Below, in pieces: positions 13,200-24,213 of a stretch of DNA of 44,670 nucleotides. Origin of the DNA: Rhizophagus sp. LPA8_4_AMF (Eukaryota > Glomeromycota > Glomeromycetes > Glomerales > Glomeraceae); contig JADRCO010000191.1 in assembly GCA_021464525.1 (NCBI GenBank), forward strand, positions 1 through 44,670. Direction: 5' to 3'. Made by a program: the position numbers and the translations under genes. The notes beneath the pieces are model-generated. The model saw only the letters and a list, made by a program, of their open reading frames with translations. It was not told where the DNA came from and did not search any database. Every line of letters starts with the position of its first letter. Within the stretch, counting starts at the first letter, position 1.

Positions 13200-13478
13200 C
13201 TATTCAGGACCACTTTTACCATCTTGATGATAAGCTTCAGGATGACTTTCTTTTGGTTCAATTTTTAAAGTTTGAGCAGCATGATGTGCAACGTCAGAAA
13301 GAACTTCTTTAACAGCCGTTAAATGAGGATGATTACTTTTTTCTATTTGGTTTGTATCATTATTCGTTAAATGATGTTTTTCTTTCAACGATGAAGAATC
13401 AATTGATTCATATGATTCATCATTATAAGATTTTTCTTTTTCGTCCTTTGGAATTTGTGGAAGTGGTTTGTCTGACAT
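13200..13478 (-). CDS. Small hydrophilic hypothetical protein, 92 residues
   Basis: A single-exon frame starting MSDKPLPQIPKDEKEKSYND and ending QDGKSGPE. It is highly charged and rich in Ser, Glu, Lys and His, with no signal peptide or membrane segment, and looks mostly disordered apart from a possible helix around LTAVKEVLSDVAHHAAQTL. I do not recognise the family. Coding is supported by normal amino-acid use, which contrasts with the Phe/Ile/Asn/Lys noise of chance frames here, and by a clean start and stop. It lies about 270 bp upstream of the RRG7-like start on the same strand, so each probably has its own promoter. Confidence 0.6.
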   Translation of the reverse strand: MSDKPLPQIPKDEKEKSYNDESYESIDSSSLKEKHHLTNNDTNQIEKSNHPHLTAVKEVLSDVAHHAAQTLKIEPKESHPEAYHQDGKSGPE

Positions 13479-14847
13479 TTTTAAGAATATTACAATATTT
13501 TTAATTTATTGGTTTGGATTTTTTTTCCTCCAATTTATAATTAATATTATTAACTTACTTTATGTCAACATGACGTCATGGCCAAGAGAACGTCATATAT
13601 TGAGGCTTAAAGTTTTTGGCGTCGTGTGTTTCACAAGAACCCTCTTACTTTTTTGCACGTTTCAACTGATCGTCTGATCGTGATAAATGTGGTGACAGTT
13701 ACGGAGTTACTTCTCCTATTACTCCTATTACTGTAAAACTCGGATATTAAAAATCTTTAATTCTGGCAGAACTAGGCCGATTTTGGGTCTTTGTGTCACA
13801 TAATTGTTCGGGGTTGGGTGTAATATATTTAATTATCCTTTTTTGAATATAATATTTATTATTTATTATTATTCGATATATGAATTATTATTCTTTAAGC
13901 CTTCCCGAACGAACTTTTTAAAATGTATCATTAGAGTTTGAAATTTATTATCGCGTCAATTGTCATTTCAATTTTTAATTTTTATTCGGGTTTTCGGAAA
14001 ACACTAATTCAAAGTCAACCCAAAAAAAAAAATCGTCTAAGGCTCCATATTTGGAATATCTAATAGAATATGTGAAATAATAAATAATATAAAAAATATT
14101 TATTATTATTAATAATAAAAACACCCTTAATATAATAATATATGCCAACCAACGGAGAAAACTTGCCGATACAAATCACTGAAAGTGAAATGTTTCAAAG
14201 TAATACAAAAAAAAAAAATAACCAATTAAAATAAATGAATAATCATTTGATAACTTTTCTGTATGTAAAGAAATCTTCTAAATAAGTTGACCTTAATTAT
14301 TTCATTAATGACTTTTCTGTGGATGAAGGCTTTTTTAATAAACTTCTAAATTAATTACCTAAATAAAGAAGTAATGAATATATATATATATATGTATTAT
14401 ACATATATATTATTACAATTAACAATAATTTAATATGAAATATTATTTGAATAAAGAAACAGATATGAAACATTTAATGTTTCGCGTTACCCGAACTTTT
14501 TTTTTTCGGTTACTGCGGCCAAATGGTCAATTCATGACCAATTCAGTGAACAATGATTCCTGTAATACAAAATACCAAATACAAACACATAAGCTCATTG
14601 ATTTAAACTTTAAAATATATTTTGTATAGAAACAATGTCCGATTTAAGAAAATTTTTTAAATATAATCTTATTTGAACGTTACAACCACTTTAATTTAAT
14701 ACAATTTTTCTTTTTTGGATTTTTTTTTTTTTTTAATTTAAATAAAGGCTGAGAATAACCGTAATTTACGATTATTATCATTTTTGTTTTTTTCCTTTGT
14801 TAACATTTAATTTTAATAATTGTAAAAATCAAAAGTATTAATTAAAG
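13479..14847. other. Intergenic between the small protein and the GATA gene
   Basis: Holds a (TA)n run near 14378-14394, a palindromic A+T stretch near 14074-14110 (AATAATAAATA facing TATTTATTATT) and two loose copies of a segment around ACTTTTCTGT at 14250-14330. A chance frame at 14435-14629 has no recognisable motif. The divergent promoters of the small gene and the GATA gene must lie here, but I see no convincing core element. Confidence 0.5.
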
Positions 14848-15620
14848 ATGGCTCAAAATTATTTTCAAGAATATCAAAGTAAATTCAATTTTAAAATTTT
14901 CTTTCATATAAATTTATTAGATATTATGGAAATAATTAACTATTTATAAAACTAAAAATTCTTTCTAATAGGTCAACACCATCAAGAAAATGATATTTTT
15001 ACTTTTAATTTTACTCAAAATGATTATTCTCATGAGAATGCATATACTGACTCTCAATTATTCCAACTATTGCAATTGAACACAATTACTCGTTCTACCG
15101 ACCTGAATCCTCTAGATAAGAATATCATTACAGATGATTCTTCTAAATCCATGTGCGCTGATTGTTTAACAACTTCTGCTCCAAGATGGAGAGTTCGTCA
15201 AGATGGAGAAAAAGTGTGTAATGCGTGTGGTCTATAGTAAGTTTTCAATCCTTAATTCTTTTTTTTGTTTCTAATTAATTTCTGTTTAATCTAATTATCT
15301 AATTTCTATGTTTAGCCGAAGAAAGCATGGTAGTAAACGACCACTTGAGATGTTAAAAGAATGTAATACAAAAAACTTATTTATCCAACCGGAAATTTGT
15401 GTAAGTTGTGGGATTAATGAATCTAATGGAGAAGGATACTGTAATGCTTGTGGTTTATACGCTGTTTTTAATTTTTTGAATTCAAGAGATGAGAACATGA
15501 ATTTAATAAATTCTCTTGACCACAAAAATAATATTATTATCTATCAATCAAATCCCACAACTCTTAACGAAGAAAATATTATAAATATGGACCAAATCAA
15601 TTATTTTCAAGATTATCAAA
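14848..15620 (+). repeat. GATA gene module 1 (exons 1-3)
   Basis: First copy of the duplicated unit. It begins with the short start exon MAQNYFQEYQ, which resembles the linker that ends modules 1 to 3, so the start exon itself appears to be a trimmed copy of the linker. Both fingers keep all four cysteines. The B-finger loop is 10 residues. Confidence 0.85.
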
Positions 15621-17641
15621 GTAATATTATAAATTTTTTCAAATATTTTGGAAATTAACACCGAGTTAACGTTTAATATTTCTTTTTTTCTTTTTTTTTT
15701 TTAGTAGATCAATTCTCCACTACATATCAAGAAAATGATATTACCACATATGATTTTATGCAAAATTATGAAAAAAATAACCATTTAAATAACACTCAGG
15801 TTGACCCGAAACAATTACAGTTAGCTTCTTATTTCAATGCGGAGAATTCTCTTAACGATGATAATATAATGGATGATTTTTCTTGTGCTGACTGTTTAGC
15901 AACTTCTGCCCTAGTGTGGGAGATTCTTCAAGATGGGAGAAAATTATGCAGTGAATGTGGGTCTTAGTAAGTTTAATTTCCAATTTTATTTTTATATTTT
16001 ATTTCTTTTTCTTTTTTTTTTTGACTTATTAAATTATATATTTCTTTGTATTAGTCGAAAAAAGCATGGAAGTAAGCGACAGCTTGAGATGACAAGAAAA
16101 AACAGTGCACTAAACATATTCATAGACCCAGATCAACCGGAAATTTGCGTAAATTGTAGAATTAATAAATCCATTGAAGGAAGCCATTGTAACGCATGTA
16201 GATTGTACGCTGCTTTTGATTCTTCGAGTTCAGGGGATGAAACAAATACTCCTGACTATACAAGTTATGGTATTATCAATCAATCAAACCTTAACAAAGA
16301 AAAAATCGTAAATATGAATCAACAAAATTATTTTCAAGAGTATCAAAGTAAATTTCGAGACAAAGTTTCTTTCAAATTATTTATATGAAGATACGGGGCT
16401 AACTTTTTTAAATTTTTTTTTTTTTTGTAGATCAAAACTCCAGTTCATATCAAGAAAATGATTTTAATTTAAATAACTACAAACAACAAAATCATTTTTC
16501 CCATGAAAATGCTTATATTGAGACAGACCTACAATTTAACGCAACTAATAATTACGAGGCTAATATAACAGATGATTCTTTAAAAATCACATGTGCTGAT
16601 TGTTTAACAACTACTTCTCCAAGATGGAGAGTTCGTCAAGATGGGGAAAAAGTGTGTAATGCATGTGGATTATAGTAAGTTTTCGATTATCAATCCTTTT
16701 TTTTTTTCTAATTAATTTTATTTAATCTAATTTGTTTGTTTAGCCGAAGAAAGCATGGTAGTAAGCGGCCATTTGAGATGACAAGAGAATACAATGCAAG
16801 AACCATTTTTGCAAATCAGTCAAAATTTTGCGTATATTGTGAATCTAGTGGAGAAAAACATTGTAATGCATGTGGATTGTACGCTACTCTTGACTTTTTA
16901 AATTCGAAGGATGAGAATATGGGTGTGAAGAACACTCAATCAAGCCCCAACGAAAACGATACGGATCAACCTAACTTTCTTCAGGGTTATCAAAGTAAAT
17001 TCAAATTAAATTTCTTTCAAATAATTTTAATAAATAACGTAGAGTTGACTTAAAAAAAAAATTTTTTTTTACTAATAGGTCAATACTTCATATCATATCA
17101 AGAAAATAACAATTCTATATATAATTATATACAAAATGATTATTCTCGTGAAAATGCTTGTACTGAATTGCAACAATTACAATTAAACACTACTAGTTAT
17201 TCTACCGGACAGTATTCTCTAAATGATAAAAATGATAATAGCAAGAAAAGTGATAGTCATAACTGTGCCGATTGTTTAACCTCTTCTGCTCCAATGTGGA
17301 GGATTCGTAAGGATGGAAAAAAAGTTTGTAACGCATGCGGATTACAGTAAGTTTTAAATTGTCAATCATCTTTTTTATTATTAAATTTTATTAAAAAATT
17401 TCGTTTTCAATTTAGCCGAAGAAAGTATGGTTGCAAACGACCATTAGAGATAATGAGAGAATGCAAAAATAGAGTTAGACGAAGAACCATTTTTGCAGAT
17501 CCAGAAAGTTGCGCAAATTGTGGAACCACCGAATCTACTAACTGGAGAATAATTGGTGGGAGAAGATATTGTAATGCTTGTGGATTGTGCGCGATAATTA
17601 ATAGGAGACCACCTAGAAGCGGGAGAAATTTTAAAAAATAG
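14848..17641 (+). CDS. Tandem GATA-type zinc-finger protein, four modules, eight fingers
   Basis: Nine exons fit: 14848-14878, 14972-15236, 15316-15620, 15708-15966, 16055-16347, 16431-16674, 16744-16994, 17079-17346 and 17416-17641. They sum to 2142 nt, giving 713 residues. Each module has an A finger (C-x2-C-x17-C-x2-C, as in CADCLTTSAPRW..CNACGLY), an intron inside the codon after CGL, a basic RRKHGSKRPLEM segment, a B finger, and a linker ending FQEYQS cut by a phase-1 intron. The A fingers match the GATA family (zf-GATA), which binds WGATAR DNA in fungal nitrogen, iron and light regulators. The B fingers have short loops of 10, 10, 7 and 16 residues; only the last keeps TNWRIIGG and a basic tail (NRRPPRSGRNFKK). 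Finger A2 is degraded (LVWEIL, CSECGS). The protein is likely nuclear and DNA-binding. Which fingers still bind zinc or DNA is unknown. Confidence 0.92.
15708..16347 (+). repeat. GATA gene module 2 (exons 4-5)
   Basis: Second copy, with intron phases matching the others. It is the most diverged module: the A finger reads CSECGS in place of CNACGL, and the B finger reads CNACRLY with a 10-residue loop. Confidence 0.85.
16431..16994 (+). repeat. GATA gene module 3 (exons 6-7)
   Basis: Third copy. Its A finger (CADCLTTTSPRWRVRQDGEK) is almost identical to that of module 1, suggesting recent duplication or gene conversion between modules 1 and 3. The B-finger loop has shrunk to 7 residues (CVYCESSGEKHCNAC). 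Confidence 0.85.
17079..17641 (+). repeat. GATA gene module 4 (exons 8-9)
   Basis: Last copy. It has the only B finger close to GATA length (16-residue loop with Trp) and a basic C-terminal tail. The duplicated linker is absent, as expected for the original 3' end of the gene. Confidence 0.85.
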
Positions 17642-20600
17642 ACTTTATCCATACTATCTAAGATAATAGGATATAATGCGAAATCTATGATCATATGATT
17701 TTTTAATTTCATTTATAGAGTTAACATTTCCAATTCAAATGCAAACTATACACTTGTATTATGATTTATTTATTGTTAATTTTTCTATGTATCAAAAATT
17801 TTCATTACGACAATTTCAAATAAACTTGTAGGCATAATATGTAATTTAATTAGATTATACTAATTAAATGTAATTCCTGCCGAGTGACTACATTTTAAAA
17901 ACATTAAAAATAGAGATTTTTAACGACAAATGCTAATATGTTTTGAAATATTTGCTGCTGGTAATATTAATCAAATAAATCAATACTTTTGAAATAATTC
18001 AACAACATGTGGTCCATGGACCTGCATTCTCTTTCAATCTTTTGCCATCATACATTATAAAATTTCTCAACTTAGCATTATCACAAAGTGACTTTGATTT
18101 TAAATTTTAATAGCTTCTCCTAATTCATCTTCATTAGAATTATTATATGGAGTTAACAATTTAGCTTTAACTTCTTTTACTATATATAATCTGCTTTTCG
18201 ACTACTTAGTTACAATATCATCTCTCGTATTATAAGCATGTGGCAACAAAATTTGCTGACACGGACTTTACATAATTGCATATTATGGTAATTTTTTTAC
18301 GTTATTTGGAAGAGAATAATTTGTACAATTTTCCTTACAATAATATTCAGTCGATAACTATTCCCTCTCCTGAGCATCCATGATCAGCATAACCTGACTC
18401 TTTCTTTCCCCATTTTTCTATTTATGCTTAATTTAAAATGAAAGTAACAAATTTTCGCGAAAAATTTAAACGAAAATTATAAATGACTAAAAGAGTAAAG
18501 CGATAAATTTTAAATTGAAATTATGTGACAAAACGAGAGGTCGTCTAACGCGTCGTGGAGATGATCGGAATCAAAAATTATTCATACAGCAATGCCCTTG
18601 AAATTGAATCCAACATGAATAAACAGAGTTAGTCATATCGTATCCCATACAGGTTCAAGTCCCAAAGTCAGGCCAAAACCTGACCCTCCGTTAACAATTA
18701 TAGTAAGATGTTCTCGCCCCGTTCGCGTCCCGATCCATCTCCACCTCACCGAAAAGTCTTAGAACCACCCAGTATTCCCAACCCGAAAAAAGGGTTGATT
18801 TTTATTTCAAATCACGTGCCATTCACCTTCCAAATCATGGTTGGCTAATATATGTATCACATGATGATTGCATAATCTAAATTATCAAATTTTAACTGTC
18901 GAACAGACTATGTTTACGCGTTGTACTTTGACCGGTAATCATTTTTTCATCACTATGAAGAGCTTATAAAGTTCTAAATTTCTTGTTTGTCGGTATGTTA
19001 TTCGCTAATTACGAAAAAGAATTTATTGTTATTTAAAAAAAATATAACCAAAGACGAACATCTACTTGAATTAATCTGATAAGGAATGCCCCTTGTATCA
19101 AATGTATGGACCAGGCTCAGCAGTAAAAATAATATTAACAGTAATTCATGGATAGTTTATCGATTTAATAAACAATAAATCAAGTACTCGAAAGGAATTC
19201 CGCATGAAACATGTATAACGAAAATTCGGCCTTCTAATATATATTGACAAAATCAAAATTTAGCGTCATATTTCTGAACAGAAAATAAAGGTTGAATGGT
19301 TCAAAGATTCACTTGATCATTCACACTCCTAGAGGAAAGTGAAAAGCTTAAACGTTCAAAAATTGTCCGAGACTTAATTATAAAAGAAACTCTAAAGTAT
19401 TATCATCCGCCAAAATTGTTAGTGCATAAAAGGATATGTAACTGAAAAGCTTGATTTAGAAGAAAGTGTAAGAGAATTAAGATGACAAACATAAAATATA
19501 AGTGCGCGAACCCCTTGATGCACTTCCTATTAGAAATAAGTAGCGAGGATTGGATATTCAAGGTTCTATCACCTTTGAAAAACGAGAATAATTTAATGAA
19601 ATTTTTTCATTTATCCACCTTTGGTTTCATCTTCATACATCCCAATCAGCTTAAAATATCCTGAGCAACATGGCTGGTTAACTCCTTATTGATCCCACAG
19701 ACAAAGACCAACAAATATGATTGTCACTTGTTTACTTTTACGTTCGCAATAATTATGGATGTTGAGATGTTGGAGCCCACTTTCTTTGTAAGTGATGAAG
19801 ATAGTAATACTATTGCAAAGGATTGAAGGTTTGCACGTCACTGGAGTCCGAAATTTTTTTTTCTGACCAAAATAATATAGAATCTAACAGTATTAAATGG
19901 CTTTTCCGGGTCTTGAAAACGGTGAACAAGAGTGTGATATCCTTTTTTGCAGTGCATATTATGCGAACTTGAATGAATAGAATTTATGACAAAAAGATAC
20001 AACAAAATTGGTTGCGCAGGCGATCAATGAATGTTCAAATCCAACTATCAAACAATTCAAGAAATTAATACTGTACATTCTTATCCTCTCGCCCACACAG
20101 AGCGTGCGACGAAGCAAGAGATGAAATATCCAAGATATTTATTATATAATAAAGGTTTGATACGATACCGCACTAAAATCTAGATTCAAGCCGGGAAATC
20201 AAACCAACATACCTTGCGAAATATACGAGTTCGTCTGATTAACGATATTTGATATTTGATGAATGTAAGTAGTAAGTTTGATTATTTCGTTTTTACTTGC
20301 ACTAACAAGGAATCTTTATATATTCCCAAGATTGATTTTGGGGGAAATTACATTCACATAAATGATCATTTATCGGTCATTTTTATATAATATACCGTTA
20401 TGAATTATTCAAATAAATCATCCTTTTTCAAAAAATTGAATTGTACTTTTTTTGTTAACGTGTCGATAGTTTTATTAATTGTGCAAAACTATAAATCATA
20501 TTAAAATAAATTTTATATTTTAAAATTAAATTTAGTATTAATATATTGGTTATAAACTATACAAATGCTTTATTAATATATGTTTAAATAAGAAACAGTG

Positions 20601-20905
20601 TGACAGTACAGTACACTACAAATTTTGGCAATCCCGGACAGTATTGTTTTCAAAGCACCTGTATCAAGAATGGTTTTGTATCAATAAATCACTCAACTAA
20701 TTTAATAAAGATATTATATAGACTAAAAAAAGGGCTAAAGTTTAGATATATCAACCTAAACATTCTCCTCTATCACCGGAATGCTGGTTCTCATTGCTGA
20801 AATTTTAAGATTGGGAGATAAAGTGCGTCAGGCGTTTTGCGATTGAGGTCTAGAGGTTGCTGATCTGTATATATTTAACTACTTTCTGTTTGCAAAATTG
20901 ATAGG

Positions 20906-21100
20906 TCAGGAATAGTTCTTATAGCATATTGCAACACTATTGCAACTCGTCAAACAACTTTGCTGCTGTTTGTACACCAGCACCCAGTTTTTCTTATGCT
21001 CATTAAACAGCCCCTTGTCAGGACCTTCATTAAAATAAATACAGTTGAGTGCGTGTTCTTGTTCACCTTTAAGAACATAAATATCATCCAGAAGACCTGG
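20906..21100 (-). other. Unassigned open fragment, possibly a gene relic
   Basis: A 64-codon open stretch on the minus strand ends at TGA 20906-20908 and includes LKGEQEHALNCIYFNEGPD. Amino-acid use is protein-like and the DNA is less A+T-rich than usual. It has no start, no clear acceptor and no family I can name. Confidence 0.25.
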
Positions 21101-21359
21101 CTACTGATGTTTTTGTAGCCGCCTAAAATTATTTCTCATATGCCAATAGAACAATAAAATGTATGAAGAAAACTTCGGTCGTACCCCTCTGTGTCTTACC
21201 CGAGAATTCACAATTTCGGGTGAATCAGTCAGATTTCTTGATAATTTGAAGGTCTTTAGTTGTGGTGTTTGAACCACTCTGTATTAGCTAAAGTGCCATT
21301 AGCTTGCTTACAGTTAATAGTTTGCTATAGATCGACTTAAGAATTAAATTTTTTTCAGT

Positions 21360-21378
21360 GACACGAATTTAACGTGTC
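21360..21378. promoter_or_regulatory. Small hairpin upstream of the ERG26-like gene
   Basis: GACACG and CGTGTC form a perfect 6 bp stem around AATTTAA, about 120 bp upstream of the start codon. A role in regulation is only a guess from position. Confidence 0.3.
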
Positions 21379-21501
21379 AATGATAATCTTTAAAATTGCC
21401 TATGTTTAACTTTTATTCCGGTATCACAAGATTTTTTTTTTTATATATATATAGTTATTGTCATTTTGGGAAATTGAAACTTCCTTCTTTACACAATAAA
21501 T

Positions 21502-22753
21502 ATGGTAGAGAATTATTTAATAATTGGGGGAGATGGATTTGTTGGTAGATGGGTAGTGGAAATGTTAATTAAAAGGGGAGAAACATCAGTAACAGTATTT
21601 GATATTGTTCAAAGGTATTTTGATAAAGAAATAAAACATTATCAAGGAGACTTATCAAATTATGATGATATTAGTGATTGTTTGGAAAAAGAAAATATTA
21701 CAGCCGTAATTCATACAGCTTCACCACCTCATGATGGTAAATCTGAAGAATTATTTTGGAAAGTTAATGTTGAAGGGACTAAAAATGTTATTGAGGCTTG
21801 CGTTAAATTTGGTGTTAAGAAGTTAGTTTATACAAGTAGTTCTAGTGTTGTTTATGATGGTTACTCTGAATTAATTAATACTGACGAAACTGCTCCTTAT
21901 CCTGAAAAACATATGAACGTTTATAATGAAACTAAGGTAATATATAATTTACGAATTTTCACATTTTACACTTCTTTTAATAGTAATTTTAATAATATAT
22001 TTATAGGCAGCAGGAGAGAAACTTGTATTAGAAGCGAACGGAAGGAATGGTTTATTAACTTGTGCACTTCGACCTTGTGGTATTTTTGGGTAAATAACCG
22101 ATATTCTACATTATTTCATAAAATATCTCAAATATATTCGTTATTAAAAATAGTTCTTTATAGACCAAATGACAGGCAAGCAATTCCAGGTTTTATTAAA
22201 GTGATGGAACAAGGACAAACGAAATTTCAAATAGGAAATAATGAGAATTTCGTAGATTGGACGTACGTGGAAAATTGTGCTTACGCACATATTTTAGCTG
22301 TCGATAAATTATCCGTAGAAAATCAAACAGCAGGCGAAGTAAATATATAAAATATTTTGCATTTATATATAAATATTTATTAATACAATTTTCTTACTTT
22401 TTTTCGCGTTTTTGAAGGCATTCTTTATAACGAATGGTACACCAGTTCCATTTTGGGACTTATGTAGGCTTATATGGGCACAGTTCAATCATTATCCACC
22501 ATATATTTTAAAATTTCCTAGTTCATTTGGGTTCGTTATCGCTTCACTTGCTGAATTGGCAAGTTATATTACCGGTAAAGAACCTGGATTTACTAGATTT
22601 CGTGTTAGATTTGCTACTACCAATAGATATTTTAATATTAATAAAGCTAGAAATAGATTAGGATATGAACCTTTGGTAGATTTAGAAGAAGGTGTTAAAA
22701 GAGCTTGTCAACCTGTTCTTAATTCACTTAATAATAACAAAAAAACCAATTAA
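21502..22753 (+). CDS. ERG26: Sterol-4-alpha-carboxylate 3-dehydrogenase (decarboxylating), ERG26-like
   Basis: Four exons, 21502-21936, 22007-22089, 22164-22338 and 22418-22753, sum to 1029 nt and 342 residues, close to yeast Erg26 (349). The protein is a 3-beta-hydroxysteroid dehydrogenase-type short-chain dehydrogenase. The NAD-binding GGDGFVGR sits at residues 9-16, an Asp (FDIV) follows beta-2, VIHTASPPHD and the VNVEGTKNVIEAC helix come next, and the catalytic YNETK gives Tyr141 and Lys145, preceded by the YTSSSSVVY serines. Later come ALRPCGIFGP and DWTYVENCAYAHILA, both typical of the family. In ergosterol synthesis it oxidises and decarboxylates the C4 carboxyl sterol at the ER with Erg25 and Erg27. 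The start is the first ATG with a full Rossmann motif. It converges on the alternative oxidase gene 202 bp away. A related 3-beta-HSD or epimerase role is the main alternative. Confidence 0.9.
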
Positions 22754-22955
22754 AATTGGATAATTTTATTTGGAATTTTTTTTTTAAAAAAAAACTGATT
22801 TAATAATTTTTTAAAAAATTGATTTTAAAAAAATATAATAAATTAATATATATGATTTTTTTTCATAGATGAAATTCTCATAATAACTATTATTATAAAA
22901 CTTCTTTTTTGGTAATGATGCCGAATGTTTATTTATGCTGTATATAATTTCACTT

Positions 22956-24213
22956 TTATTTACTCCATTTCCATTTTTCAGCGGCCTCATTAGTCAAACC
23001 AGCCATTCTCTTGGTTTTACTATGATCCTCAAATGCACGCTTAATATCTTCTCTCAAGTCTTCACGACCAACTAAAATTCTATCAGCAAAATGATGATTG
23101 GTATCACGATGTGTAGCTTCATCTGCTCTAACTGCCAATACCACATCTCTTAATGTAGCTGTATTTTTATCTAAATGCCAATAATCTATGGCGATATCTG
23201 GTACGTTTTTGGAATTTTCAATATTTCCATTATCGATTTCTAACAATAAATAATGTCATAAAAAGATCTCATTTAACTATAAACCGAAGAAGAAAAAAAA
23301 AAGATGAAATATCCAATTTACCTTTTAAGAAAGAATTGTAAGAAACAATTGCTTCTTCTTCAAGATATCCAACCACACGATGAGCTGTTCTTGGACTAAT
23401 TAAATATAACAAGAAGAACATGTTATAAAATCCACCCTGCACGAGAGTGATTAGACCGCGTTCCCACCAGTTAGGTTGTGAAATACGCATCCATGTCATC
23501 AAGTGCATACTAAAATAGAAAAAAGGTTAAGTAGTTTTTTTTAAAAAAAAAAAAATGTTTCTTAAATATTTTAATATCTCTACCGTTCATTTTCAGCTTC
23601 GTGAAGTAAATGATCAATCCAACCGCCATCATGCTGCAATTTTCTTAAAGAACGGAGATGACGGATTGTAGCTCCGACCATACCAGGAACTGCAGCAACC
23701 TAAAAAAAATTTCCAATTAGATCACTAATAAATTTTCTGCAATAAATCCATCCGTTTCACTCTACTTACAGTTTCTAACATAACAGCACGATGAATATAT
23801 TTTTTCTTAAAGAGAAAATCGGTAGGAATTCTTAACATTTTAACTGTATAGAAAGCAATCTTGTCACTCCAAGTAACTGGTTGACGATGTAAATCTGATT
23901 TGATATCAATATTTTCTAAGGCCTTAGAATCTAAAGGTGCTTTTGATTCGATAATTTCATGACGAACAGGTTTGGGATGATGCAAATAAAATAAATCTTC
24001 AGGAATCTGATGTATTACATCAGGTTCTTTCCCGCTTATGGTTGCATCGGCTGATTGCATTCGTGATGCGTGGATAGTAAATGCTCTAGTAAGTAAGAAC
24101 ATCGAATTTTGTGGTAAAATTGATTTATGATAATGGCCTGCATTATTAACGGCTGTTTTGGTGAAAGTAGTTGTGTTACGAAGTAATGTGTTACGGAAAA
24201 CCGAGCGAATCAT
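22956..24213 (-). CDS. AOX: Mitochondrial alternative oxidase
   Basis: Four exons, in transcript order 24213-23770, 23699-23584, 23509-23322 and 23239-22956, sum to 1032 nt and 343 residues. The N terminus ([19 protein letters not shown]) is a basic mitochondrial presequence. All di-iron motifs are present: LET (Glu147), NERMHL (Glu186, His189), LEEEA (residues 236-240) and RADEATHRD (Glu290, His293). The protein sits on the matrix face of the inner membrane and passes electrons from ubiquinol to oxygen without pumping protons, giving cyanide-resistant respiration and limiting reactive oxygen species. Every intron is GT-AG, and the join at GAA CG/T rebuilds NERM. Nothing is missing, so it should be active. 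AOX is often induced by respiratory stress, but no element for this is evident in the sequence. Confidence 0.97.

Larger units (their letters stand above)
17642..21501. other. Long intergenic region with less A+T-rich, decayed sequence
   Basis: No gene is supported. From about 18540 to 20260 the sequence is clearly less A+T-rich than its surroundings and has short coding-like pieces in changing frames (for example near 19482-19664 and 19920-20200). This suits an old transposon or gene relic that I cannot assign. A tRNA B-box-like GGTTCAAGTCCC occurs at 18652-18663, without a matching acceptor stem or A box. Confidence 0.4.

Noticed and set aside
18640-18670. tRNA-like B box (GGTTCAAGTCCC), possible tRNA or SINE
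   Set aside because: No A box at the right distance, no acceptor-stem pairing and no anticodon arm could be found around it.
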